A program made the position numbers and the translations under genes. Below are positions 1 through 11,124 of a DNA stretch of 64,000 nt, piece after piece. How positions within the stretch are numbered: the first letter of the stretch is position 1; each line of letters begins with the position of its first letter. The DNA is taken from assembly GCF_022539505.1 (NCBI RefSeq), contig NC_061508.1, positions 96,203,276 through 96,267,275 of the forward strand, in the 5' to 3' direction. The DNA is from Lolium rigidum. Its lineage: Eukaryota > Streptophyta > Magnoliopsida > Poales > Poaceae. Below the pieces are notes generated by a model that was not told the DNA's origin, searched no databases, and saw nothing but the letters and a program-made list of their open reading frames with translations.

Positions 1-911
1 ACTGCGTAAATGGGTGGTTATAAAGGTGGGATTAAGTATCCGGAAAGTATGAGTTGAGGCATATGGATCAACAGTGGGATTTGTCCATCCCGATGACGGA
101 TAGATATACTCTGGGCCCTCTCGGTGGAATGTCATCTATATTAGCTTGCAAGCATATGAATGGTTCATAAGAGACCACATACCACGGTACGAGTAAAGAG
201 TACTTGTCAGGAGACGAGGTTGAATAAGGTATAGAGATACCGATGATCAAACATCGGACAAGTAAAATATCGCGTGACAAAGGGAATCGGTATCGTATGT
301 GAATGGTTCATTCGATCACTAAGTCATCGTTTAATATGTGGGAGCCATTATGGATCTCCAGATCCCGCTATTGGTTATTGGTCGGAGAGAGGTCTCAACC
401 ATGTCTACATAGTTCGCGAACCGTAGGGTGACACACTTAAGGTTTGATGTCGTATTAGTAGATATTGAATATGGAATGGAGTTCGAAGTTTTGTTCGGAG
501 TCTCGGATGGGATCCAGGACATCACGAGGAGTTCCGGAATGGTCCGGAGAATAAGATTCATATAAAGGAAGTCATTTTATAAGTTTGAAAATGATCCGGT
601 GCATTTATGGAAGGTTCTAGAAGGTTCTAGAAAAGTCCGGAATAAATCACTATGGAAGGTGGAGTCCCGGAGGGACTCCACCAAGCTTGGCCGGCCAACC
701 CTAGGGGGTGGAGTCCCAGGTGGACTCCACCAAAGGGGGCCGGCCACCCCCCTCATGGAAAGGTGGGAGTCCCCTCCTCTCGTAGGCTTTGGAAATCTTC
801 AAGGGTTAGTCTCGTTCATCCCCTCGTTGCTACTGTCTTCTAGATTGCATCTTGGCTTGGATTGCGTTCTCGCGGTAGGAAATTTTTTGTTTTCTATGCT
901 ACGAATCCCTA
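1..911 (+). repeat. 3' part of an Angela-type copia LTR
   Basis: This stretch matches, base for base over long blocks, the LTRs at 51497-53247 and 58292-60046, beginning about 405 bases inside the LTR and ending at the terminal ...TATGCTACGAA. It differs from those LTRs in the second half, where it has a shorter GC-rich segment with two inverted repeats (658-731). No PBS follows it, so it is a 3' LTR or a solo LTR. Its 5' part lies outside the window. It carries no gene. Confidence 0.88.
658..731. repeat. Two perfect inverted repeats inside the LTR
   Basis: GGTGGAGTCCC at 658-668 pairs with GGGACTCCACC at 672-682 around a 3-base loop. GGTGGAGTCC at 707-716 pairs with GGACTCCACC at 722-731 around a 5-base loop. 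The two hairpins share the same stem sequence, so alternative long-range pairing is also possible. The LTRs at 51497 and 58292 lack this segment. Confidence 0.8.
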
Positions 912-2081
912 CACTCAGGCCGCCGGCCGCGTCGCTCCCTGGAGACGCGGACCGCTGTGGAACGCCGCCCTACAGGAGCTGGAGCTATGCGGGAAGCGGA
1001 TGGTGCCCCCGCAGGAGGCGGAGCGCGAGCGCGCCCGAGGCGCGAGGGCGGAAAGAAGGAGGATGAAGGCCTCCGCCGCGCCACCCAGCTTGTAAGCTGG
1101 AGTGGAACCCTCACGCGTATAGGCCGCCCGCGTCGAGTGAAATCCACGGCCCGACGGCGCGTCGGCGAGGAGTCGCCGGCGAGGCCGCCGGCCCCGTACG
1201 TATTAGGATAGGAGTAGTAGATTAAAAAAATGTAATGGGTACCTTGTTAATGAAGAAAAAATATTTCTGCCTATGACACGCGGGCCAGGGGCGGACAAGA
1301 GGCGGACGCGAGCGGCCAACCATCGGCGTCCGCGGCCACGCAAACTCGTCCCAGATTTAGGCCGGGTTTCGGTCGTCCCGGACGCTGCGGCCATCCGTTT
1401 TAGGGATGGATCCGTGCGCTGGGCCGAGTTTTTGTCCGGCTCGACTCATCCGGACGCGCGGGCACGGGATAAATCGCTCGGTTGGAGATGCCTAGCGCCC
1501 AGCAGAGGAGATGACCGTCGACGCAACTCGTGGTAACCCATCGGGAATCAGGAACGGGTCGTCATGGTCACCAGTTCACGACTTATCACGCGGCGGCACA
1601 CGCCTCCACAGTCTACACGCCTGCCGGCCCACAGCCGCCGCGGTCGGGACACCGTTCGCGTGGTCGCCGGCGGCGATCGACCGTCGCGACGTATGGCGTG
1701 GGTGTGGGTGGTGGGTGCTGCCGTCGAGGGGCGCCCGCGATTGCGAGGTGGGAAATGGCGGCGCTCGGAACCGTCGGGCGAGGCGTCAAGCACTGTCAAC
1801 TGCTCGATCGATCGGTGGGGGACGTAGGTGGTTAGCCTGGACTTGGACGACCAGCTCGGTGATGGCGAGGCAGCCTGCCGGGCCGATGGAGCTGCCGAGA
1901 GCGGTCAAAGATGTCCAGCGTTTGATGAACTTTTTCAAATGCATGGACCGGGCCCTCGCCAGTTGTGCATTTGCGCATGGTGGTGAGCGAGCGCGTCAAC
2001 GGTCTGGGTTTCCATCCCCTTTCTCGGATTACACCTCCATGTTTCCGGGTTTTCGCCAAGCAGCTATGTCAGCAGCTCTGT
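912..2081. other. GC-rich stretch without a recognised gene
   Basis: Several reading frames stay open here because stop codons are rare in GC-rich DNA, but none has a recognisable domain. The part 1270-1500, rich in GCGGACGCG-like words, resembles intergenic repeats that are common in Triticeae; no family can be assigned by eye. Confidence 0.4.
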
Positions 2082-2725
2082 CTTTTTTTTTTTGGAATAG
2101 GACACTGGCGTTAAAAGAAATATATCTTAAAAGAAGTATCGAACGGTACAAAGTAACCCAATAAAAACAACAATTACAATGAGATCCTTGAAAAGCTCTT
2201 CATCTTCAACCTCCAGACAGTGTCGACGGCGCGACTCCGTTGCCGCTCCTCTCTGAGTCGGCCTGACATTGATGGTTGCGGACAGAAAGTCACCGAACGG
2301 ATCGAAAAGACCGCATCCGTCCCAGAGATGAAGAAGTAGGATAAACTGTCGATGAAACTCCTTGACGATTCGAAGGTCCCCACAACCGGACGGAATTCTC
2401 GAAGACCACACCACACCCACAAGCTTTTCGACATCACCGTCGAGATGAGGTTGAAGCCGGGGAAACATTATTGCACGAGGCGCCGCCACCACCACATGAG
2501 CGCCACCCCTACAAACAAAAACCATAAAGACTGTAAACGAAGTTCCCAAATTTGGGAAATTGAGCCCTCCCGTCGATGAGAGTCGCGATCCGCCGCACCT
2601 CCATGGCCCGAAGGCCACAGATGCGGCCAAATCGGAGGCGTCCGCCGACGGGAGGAAGAGGAACCCTAATCGCCTAAGGATCCCCTCACAAGCGAAGGGG
2701 TACGGGAAGTTCCTTCGTGTCAGAG
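2082..2725 (-). mobile_element. Candidate retroposed segment with a poly-A tail on the minus strand
   Basis: A run of 12 T begins at 2082, which is a poly-A tail if read on the minus strand. AGCTATGTCAGCAG lies just left of the tract (about 2064) and AGCTATGTCATCAG lies near 2726: 14 bases with one mismatch, as an ageing target duplication would look. The enclosed minus strand begins like a plant 5' leader (GATTAGGGTTCC) and carries a 167-codon open frame with no recognised domain. It could be a LINE tail, a processed pseudogene or chance. Confidence 0.35.
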
Positions 2726-2740
2726 CTATGTCATCAGTGG

Positions 2741-3600
2741 TTTATCACAACAAACCGCGCACGATCGTCCTACTCACCGTCGATTGCGTAGATGATTCTC
2801 TTACATTATGCTTTGGGCAAGCTAATTTGGTTTCCCAAAATTCCTTATGTTGGTGAACACACGAGGTTGCGATGGTATGTCTCTTTGTCCATAGCGTCGT
2901 CATCCTCTTTGGGGGCGTTGTCCTCGAGCTCCGGTTTCTATCGGTCTCACCCCGCTGTCATCATCGTCAGGCAAGGTCAGGGACATTTCTTGAGGCACTT
3001 CCAACGCTGGGGTGGGGGTTCACGATCGACGACCTTCTATCTAATACATGTGACGTTGGCTTCACCACTATTCGCCTTGTTGTCCACAAGCGGGATGAGC
3101 GCTCCACAACCCAGAGTGAGAGGGCAAGCAGTCCGGCGCCAACTTGGTGGGTGTGGTGCGACGATGTCCGGTGGTTTCACAAGAAGGCATGGTTGCACCT
3201 TTACCTTAGTTGTCTCGGATGCTTTGTCGGGGCATGGCTACTACTTTATATTTTCTTTATATGCTTATCAGAGGATTCTCTTATCGCTTTGTATATGTTT
3301 AGTCGAGTTTTGTTTATATGTTTATAAAGTGGGCGGAAACCTGTTTTGAGGGGTAAGAAGAACCCACGAAGTAAAATATTTGAACTTACGCCATTTGGCC
3401 TTCGCCGTCGCCGCACCATGCGTGTTGATTGACAATCAGTCGGTGTCATGCTTAGCGAGCGCGTAGACGTGTGATCGAGTGACGTGGTTGTGGGCATGAA
3501 GCTCCACACCTCAATATACTACTGCACTGATTCCAGGGACGATTACGCAAAAAACAAGGGGAACGAGCTGCGAAGAAAGCAACCAAACCCGCCGAGACTC
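2741..3600. other. Intergenic, no gene recognised
   Basis: Both strands have open frames up to 185 codons here but without domain similarity, consistent start context or splice structure. The last 200 bases become GC-rich as they approach the RIN4-like promoter. Confidence 0.4.
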
Positions 3601-3621
3601 TCTCCGTCCCTATCTCGTAGT

Positions 3622-3628
3622 TATAAAT
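3622..3628 (+). promoter_or_regulatory. Possible TATA box of the RIN4-like gene
   Basis: TATAAAT stands about 215 bases upstream of the proposed start codon at 3841 in otherwise GC-rich DNA. It would give a 5' leader of roughly 185 bases. A second AT-rich word (CATATAATC, about 3709) is the alternative. Confidence 0.45.
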
Positions 3629-3840
3629 CCTGCCCGCCGGCCGGCCTGAGCTGATCGAAAAGCTCAGCTACAGGCCGCCAGGACCCCGGACAGGAGGAAG
3701 AAACAAGCGCATATAATCCCCATTCTCCCTCCTGCCAGCCTGACCTGAGCCGAGCCACCGTTCCACGAACTCATCATCCGGCCGTGAGCCCGTGATCAAG
3801 ATCTCTCTCCATCTTCTCTGCTCTCCGGGGATCGACCACC

Positions 3841-6767
3841 ATGGCAGTAAGTTCCCCTCCCCTCTTCCTTCTATAAGCTAGCTTAGTTCGATGCCCCTCG
3901 TGGTCTTATTTCCTGTCGATTGTTCCGACTAGTTTCCGGGTAGAATCAACGACCGTAACCTACCTAGTTCTTAATTAATTCGTAATTCCTGCTCTTATTT
4001 TTCTTGTTCAAGAACAACAAGTTTTTACTGTGGCGGCTCCCTCGAGGAGCTCGATTAGCTAGCTTGCCCGCCGTGGGCGTAGTTTCTCGTGGTATGATCT
4101 TGGCATGGGTACAACACTCTGAATTTTCTGAAGCAAGAACAGGTGGTTTCTCGTAGAGAGGATTAGCTGGTACCAGGTTACTAGTTTTTGAATAATAGGT
4201 CGCCGGCCTGACCACTGAATCAACCTGTTGATTTTCGCTGCGAACTAGTAGAACTAGAAACATTCCTAAGGATTCATCGTGTGGATTAGTGAACGCCGAT
4301 CCTTTGACTTGCAGAGCCAATCTGATTTTGCGGTGATCAAAGTCTTAATTTCTGAGCAGCTGAGGTGTATCTTTCGATCACAATTAAGTTCCGTCATCAT
4401 CCCACAAAGACAAAGCACGTAGCGCGGTGATGTCGGCAGGCTTAACTATCGCATGAAGATATTCTTCGTTAATACTAGCTCTCATCATGTATTATGTAGG
4501 GTGTCGGCGACTTTTAACTTGAACTTTTATTACAGTTAGGAATTCAGACGGAACTTACCTACGTAGGGTGTCGGCAAGGTAGACCTGGCTGGCTACCTTG
4601 CGATGTCACTTTAGATTAGTTTGGGTTGGCCTACAATTTGTCAAACCTGGAGAACACCAACCAGGCAACCACTGCAGTAGCCCATCCTGTAGTTTGGCCT
4701 CAACTAGTCCAAGTGGCGAGGTCACCGCATGTGATTAGCTTCCGGATTGCATAATCTGGAATACTTTCCATTGATTTCCATTGATTAAGTCCATGACAGC
4801 ATGTAAAATGTGTCCAGCATCCGGTCTACCACACATTTTCAATGGTCATAAGGTCGCTCATACCAATCTACCGCCACTAGCGCTTTCTTAATTCAGGCGT
4901 GCCAAGTTGACATATGCCCATCTGTGTTAATAATTCTCTGTTCATGGCTTAATGATCTCATCAAGAATGAAGCTTCCTTGTGGATCCAAGTTGGAGAGCT
5001 TGTATCAGAATATGATGATGTCCCCTAGGTTGTTCCTCTTTTATTTATGTTTTTCTCTATACCGGGTCCAAGCTCTAGTGTTTCTTCCTATCGTTCCGAA
5101 TGTGTTATTCCAAGTTGTGCCATTTCGGAAGCCTCGCTGACAATGATACTCTGTATTTGTTTCCGTAAAGAAATGCAAAGCCTCCCAACAGCTATAATAA
5201 TATTGTTGAAATCAAAGACGCACAATAAAACTAATTTAAAAGATAACCCAAAGCCGTTCACTTTAAACAGCATTTTGGCAAGTACAATGCATTTGCTTTG
5301 GGAATTTATATGGATCGAACTGTCAATTTTGGACGCGCGGCATGAGAATTTGCCCATTGTTAGATCTTTCAATTCAGAATGAGATGGCAGTTGCCACGAC
5401 GTCATGTTGCCAGGTGGCAATTCCGGACTAGATCACGCTGTCGGGCCATATTAGGATCCTTTGTTTTGTTTTGTTTGAAATTGACTACAAATATTCTATA
5501 TTTGAAAAATCTCAATTCAATCGACTTACATTTAGATTGATTTTACATCAGCAAACTAAATACATAAACAACAATCTTTCCTAGGCAGAACTTGATAATG
5601 GCATGAAAGCTCTTGAAGATCTCAACAATTTGTGTCACGCAATGTGTTTCTGACCAGTGCAACCGCCGTGTTACAAATGATGTCGGCGGTTGCTACAATT
5701 GGGCGCGCGGCAGTTTCTGATTCCCCTTCCCTTTGCACCCATGCAGAAGCAGCAGAAGAACGGCGCGCACATCCCCAAGTTCGGCAACTGGGACAACGAC
5801 GGCAACGTCCCCTACACCGTCTACTTCGACAACGCGCGCAAGGGCAAGGGCGTCGGCGGCAAGCCGATGAACCCCAACGACCCCGTCGACAACCCGGAGG
5901 CCTTCTCCTCCTCCTACGCCGCGCCGTCGCCGATGCGCTCCGGCTCCGAGCACGGCAGGGCGGCGGCCAACCTCCCTCCTCCTTCCCCGCCTCCCGCCCA
6001 CCGCCACGAGCGCCGCCCCAGCGACGCGCCCGCGCCGCCGCCGCCCATGTCTCCCAGCCCCTACGGCGGGGCGTCGCCGTACCGCGGCGAGGCACCCAGG
6101 AGAGCCGCCGGACGGGCAGGCGGGTACAGCGTGGAGCAGTCGCCATCGCCGTCGCCGCTGCACCCGTACAGCCAGTCACGGGCCGCCGATAACTCCGTTG
6201 AGGGCAGCCCCTACGGCCTCGTCGCCAACTCCACCGACCGGCCCAGCCGTGCCAGGGCCGCGCCGCGCGGCAACGAAACGGTAAGCATCTGCTCTGCTCC
6301 GAACCCTGGTGTTCCAAAGCTACTTCTCTCATGATGTGTATCTTACCTTGGTTCTTGTTGCGATCCGTCAATGGCAGCCGACGAGGGGTTCGGCGGTGCC
6401 CAAGTTCGGCGACTGGGACTCCAACCCGGCGTCGGCGGACGGCTACACGCACATCTTCAACAAGGTGAGGGAGGAGAAGAGCACCCAGGCCAAGGCGCCG
6501 GCGGGGTTTGATAAGGACGCCGGCCCGCGTGGGCGTGGCAACGGCCCCAGGCAGCACGACGACGGCTACGTCTCATCGGTGAGTTCCGCAGTACACTGCC
6601 TCATGCTCTCTCGTCGTGGCCATTGGCTTGTCCATGCATGCCGGATGCTCGCTTTCTCATCCGTTGATCGGAAATCTTACTCACTCATTCACCATGAACT
6701 CGAGCTCTGAATACTTGTCTGCTGGTTTCGCTTGCAGAGCCGCTGGTGCTTTGGGTGGTGCAAATAG
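3841..6767 (+). CDS. RIN4: RIN4-like NOI-domain protein, four exons, 256 residues
   Basis: RIN4 is a membrane-tethered regulator of plant immunity that NLR receptors guard and that bacterial effectors cleave or modify. Exons by GT-AG: 3841-3846 (ATG GCA), 5747-6280, 6378-6578 and 6738-6767, all joined in phase 0. The first NOI motif is IPKFGNW at residues 11-17. The second is VPKFGDW at about 187-193, followed by [15 protein letters not shown]. Both motifs have the P-x-F-G-x-W core that AvrRpt2 protease recognises in Arabidopsis RIN4, and the threonine of GYTHIF aligns with its phosphorylated T166. The middle is Pro/Ser-rich and disordered. The last exon encodes only nine residues, SRWCFGWCK, whose two cysteines suit palmitoylation, as in known RIN4 C-termini. 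The 1.9-kb first intron follows a two-codon exon, a layout an ORF-only search would miss. The reading frame is intact. Confidence 0.9.
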
Positions 6768-9019
6768 GAACGGTTTGATCGATGATGCAGCAAGGATCAG
6801 TGGGAATGTAAATTGTGTGAAATTAAGAAGGGGTTTGCCATTGATTCGGCTTTGGCGACTCCTGTAATCCCCATTTTGTGGGACATTATTTGGCATTGGG
6901 CACTGAGCAGAGTCCATAATCTCTTGGTTGTGAGATCTTCTCTTTCTGGAGTGGAATCTAGAGTTTTAGTCGTGGTTGTTGTAATGCTAGAAATTCTTTG
7001 CAGGACTTGGAATGCTAGACTGGGTGTTCATTTTTTGGTTCTCGTGTAATGAGTTTACTTTACGATACATGTATGGCGGGTCTATACTTTGAGATGAATA
7101 TTGCCAATTTCTCTTTCTCAACACAAAATGGTCAGCAGTGGCATGTTTGGTTGTAATCTGAACTTTGTGAATTTTCTTGGCAAGTTCAAAAAATACTACT
7201 GTATTAGTTTTTTTGGTTCATAACTACGCCTTGGGGAGAGAGGGTTTAAAATTATGACCTATGATGTTCAAGTAAGAATGAGAATAGGGATGTAATCGGA
7301 TCGGACCGGATCAGATTTTTTTAGTTATATATCGTATACCATAATTTTTCGACGGATTCGGATCAGGTTTATAGATGCACCCGACGGGATTGTAGATGAA
7401 TCTAGGGTTTGGAGCTATGGTGACCACGGCTACCAGTTGGGTGTAGATGTCCAATTTTGAACTTATAAGTGCACTAATCTAGTAAATTGTGTATTGATAG
7501 TGGCACTAAGACATGTCCCGGTTGTAGCGCCATGTGGTTCTCTTCAAAAGGTTCATGTTTGAATCCCATCGCAGTTTCTAGAGCATTATTAACATTTTTT
7601 TAATTATAAAAATTGAATTCAAATTTTGTATTGTGTGGTAACCACAAAGCCCGACCGACCTCCGTAAAAAGTTAATATTAGGGAACCAAAAGCTAGGATC
7701 ACTCGTCTATTCTAACTAAACCAAGCCTTCAATTTTGTTCTCTAACACATTGCATCCATGCTTTGTGCAATGTCAAACCGGCTCGAACGAGCATTCAAAT
7801 CGCTTTCAACTAAGAGTGGCATGAGAATGTTGATGGTTCAACTAAAAAAACAATGTGGATTGTCTTAGCAACTTGTCGTAATTGGTTGAGCCAGAATCAC
7901 CAGGGGCCCACCTACTAGTACAACGAGACATGAAATGAAAAGAACCACACATGTCCCGCAAAGGAAGACAGTGGAGGGGTTGCGAGTGTCTTGCCCCATC
8001 ATATGCGAAGACATAGTGTCCTAGACCACGGCTATAGAGGTGGTTCGCGCCTATGACAATAATTCATACCTAGGCGACCCAAAGATGGTAGACGAAAAAC
8101 AGGATACCTACTACTTCCTGAAGTCATGTCTAGGTCATCTTATCATATGCATTGTTGTTCAAAATAATCTTTAGACCCAGAGCGAGTTAAAATGAATATA
8201 ATTGTACTAAACTTTTATATTTATCTATATGTTTATACTACTATAATATCAGTGATTATATTTGTATATTACTTATTACTTAATTAACATTGTCAACCAC
8301 ACAACAATATTGCTAAACATTACTTGTGTTCTTTGTTATTTAGGTGCAATGTACGCATATGACTGATAAATACATTCGAGTTGTGATAAATTGAAAAGTA
8401 TTTTGAGGTAACATTAGTTCTTATATATTTTTAGAAATTTCCCCTTAATAAGACATTCACATGCAATCAACATAATTGAAAAAATAGTGATATCATATGC
8501 CTCCTTGAATTATTTATTGTCAATCATAGGGTCAGATAGTGTATATGCATGTTTTGTTGGGTGTTCTTCACTGCTTTAATATTCTTAAATGTGTTGGTAC
8601 ATATTCCAAATCATATGACATAACAAATATCTTGATAGCGATTTTATATCTTATGATTATATAGGTAAGGCAAATAATAGAAACTTCTGGGGTATAAAAT
8701 GAACCATATGATTATTCTTCTGCAGTCAAGTGTGTCTTACAAGTAACAACGAGTTCAACAGTGAGTTGAAAACGTGTTGATACTTTGTATTTTTTAATAA
8801 ATAGCATGGCTTACAGCAATTACTAATAAGCGTAAGAATGTTATGGGATCTACTACATTTGTATACATTGTATTTTATTATTTAATATGTTGTGGGCTTG
8901 CGGCATATATTACACACGTGCTGCTCCCAGTTTCTCAACTAAAATATTGTGCACAAAATTAAAGCTCTCCTTCTAGAGGCCCAGGCTGTCACCCAATTTT
9001 CCCGGCCAATGAACCAACC
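6768..9019. other. 3' flank and AT-rich intergenic DNA
   Basis: The RIN4-like 3' UTR probably ends before 7100. From 7300 to 9019 the sequence is AT-rich with no open frame of note and no terminal repeats that I could pair. It ends at the target duplication of the large LINE. Confidence 0.5.
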
Positions 9020-9181
9020 TTGATAATATGACGCAGCAAAAAACTCCCCTAGCGAAAAAACTAGGGTTTCTCTCTCCTCCGGCGGCGCTTTGGCGATCCC
9101 GGAGTTTTGATTCCTCTATCGATCAAGCGATCTATTCCGTTCGTCGCTGAGCGGCGGGCAAGGGCAAGGAGATCTCGAGTG

Positions 9182-10374
9182 ATGTCTACGCAGGGAAAGC
9201 CTGAGGAGAAGATGGCAGATGAAGGAGAACCAAGTGGGGCATCGACGGAAAAGAAAGAGGAAGTGGAGGATCTCCTAGGACGGTTGCACCTTCATGAAGA
9301 CGAGATTGAAGACTTTGTCTGGGAAGAGGAAGCAGAAGAACCAGATTTCAAAGCGAAGTGGTTAGCGATCGCGAGAGTGCACACATCAAAGTTAGGGTTC
9401 AGTCAGAGTGCCCTATTTGCTGACATGCGATCGTCGTGGAATCCGGCGAAGGAGGTAACCTTGAGGAGGGTAGATTCAAATCTCTTTACTATACAATTCA
9501 ATTGCTTAGCAAATTGGAATAAAGCCTTGCATCAGGGGCCATGGCTGTTCAGAGATCAGGCTTTAATCATTGAGGAATATGATGGATTTACAAATCCGAG
9601 AACTGTAAAACTAGACAGAGTGGGGGTGTGGGCGCAAGTTCATAAACTGCCTGATAATTATCTGTGGGCGCCAATTATAAAAGGGATGTGTCGTAATGTT
9701 GGAGAGGTGACCGAGGTTCAGATTAAGTTACCGTCGGGGTTCGTTGGAAGTTTTGTTCGTATAAAGGTGAGATTGGATGTGAATAAGAAAATTAGCAGAT
9801 TCGCATCGGTGACAAGAGATGGGAAGAAAGAATATTTCCAGGTGAAGTATGAGAAGATGCCAGTTTTCTGTGCTTGTTGTGGCATGATCGGTCACTGGTA
9901 TGAGGAATGTGGCACGGGGGAACATGAAATATCAACGCTTGAATGGGGTGATTTTATGCTAGCGGATGGCGGCAAAGGGAGAGGCCGGGGTAGAAGTTCT
10001 GGCCGTGGACGGAGTGGAGGAGGTAGAGATGGTGTTCCTTGGGGTCGAGGCATGGGCAGAGGTCCGAACCCTTTTTCGAATGAGGGAGATGGGGGAGAAG
10101 GTAACTTTCCATCAGATATGGAGTATGAGGGGCATGTCATCCATAATCCTTTTATTAGGAAGAGGATAGCGGAGAATTCTGCAAGAGGGACAGGAGCATC
10201 GGCAAAGGTTGCGGTTGATCCCAATACAGGAGGTGGAGTGCTGGCTATGGTTGGTCAGTTTGAGGGTGGAAATGAGATTGGTAACATTACTCCCCAGAAA
10301 AACCTGAATAAAAAGAAGGTTCGGCCGAATGATGATGGCGAGACACCTGAAACAAATGGGAATATATTGGCGGC
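9182..10374 (+). CDS. LINE ORF1: DUF4283 / zinc-knuckle RNA-binding protein, split by gypsy insertion
   Basis: ORF1 proteins of plant LINEs bind the element's RNA. An acidic N-terminus rich in Glu and Lys is followed by a DUF4283-like region (around FTIQFNCLANWNKALHQGPW). Then comes a CCHC knuckle, CACCGMIGHWYEEC, with C-x2-C-x4-H-x4-C spacing, and an Arg/Gly-rich tail (GRGRGRSSGRGRSGGGR type). I prefer the ATG at 9182 (MSTQGKPEEK); the same frame is open from 9107. The gypsy insertion cuts the frame at codon GCG-GC. Read past the insertion, the frame continues from 19613 and stops at the TGA at 19641-19643, which overlaps the ORF2 start. The frame is otherwise intact. Confidence 0.85.
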
Positions 10375-10404
10375 TGATGACCCACAAGTATAGGGGATCG
10401 CAAC
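10375..10404 (-). repeat. Terminal 30 bases of the gypsy 3' LTR, up to the gap
   Basis: These bases are identical to the first 30 of the other LTR at 18210-18239. The gap begins straight after them, so about 1.37 kb of this LTR is not shown. Confidence 0.93.
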
Positions 10405-10504
10405 NNNNNNNNNNNNNNNNNNNNNNNNNNNNNNNNNNNNNNNNNNNNNNNNNNNNNNNNNNNNNNNNNNNNNNNNNNNNNNNNNNNNNNNNNNNNNNNN
10501 NNNN
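10405..10504. other. Scaffold gap of 100 N
   Basis: One hundred N is the usual placeholder for a gap of unknown length. The left flank is the tip of a minus-strand gypsy LTR. The right flank is the interior of a different, plus-strand gypsy element. Several kilobases therefore probably belong here. The GCGGC duplication on both sides of the enclosing element supports the scaffold order and orientation. Confidence 0.97.
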
Positions 10505-11124
10505 CTCGCCGTCGAGGACCAGCTCTCGAGACGCACCAAGGAGAGTTGCCACTCCGAGTCCGGATCCATAGAGCGAGAGGAAAGCCGATGACGAGACATC
10601 GGGCGATGCGAACACGATGCTCGTTCTCCCGACGGAGCCTAGTGCTCCAGGATTACACGAGGGATATTACGAGACCTTCATGGAGCGCTTCGATCTAGCA
10701 AGTCGGCCAAGGTTATTTTCACCGCACGATCTGCTTGGGTTCAATGGTGATCTAACGAACGGCGACCACGTCGGCTACACGAATCCCAACGGAGCCGGCG
10801 TCACGAGTACGATCCCTTGGCATAATGCAAAGCCAATATCTGCAGTCACCGACAGATTCGGCTCGAGGGAGGCATATGATCGAGCGGACGAGACGCATGG
10901 GTAAGGAAATGTCGAGAGCCGATGGAAAATCATCGGCCGATAAAAAAAAAAAAAAGTTTAGCATAGCAACAACTGGAAACATCATCTTGTCTCCGACGAG
11001 CCCTGCTGAAGAAACACGCCGAGGGCGAGAACGGCGTCAACACGGATGCGATCTCGCCTCGGCGACCTCAGCCTGGTCATCCTCGTCTTTGCCCGTCACC
11101 GGCTGATTGCTCGGGATACGGATT

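Noticed and set aside
1511..2164. Plus-strand frame of 217 codons
   Set aside because: Runs into the T tract of a retroposed segment; Arg-rich, with other frames equally open.
5622..6557. Minus-strand frame of 311 codons over the RIN4-like gene
   Set aside because: Arg-rich reverse complement of a GC-rich Pro/Ser-coding exon; no domain, and the sense frame is a certain RIN4 family member.
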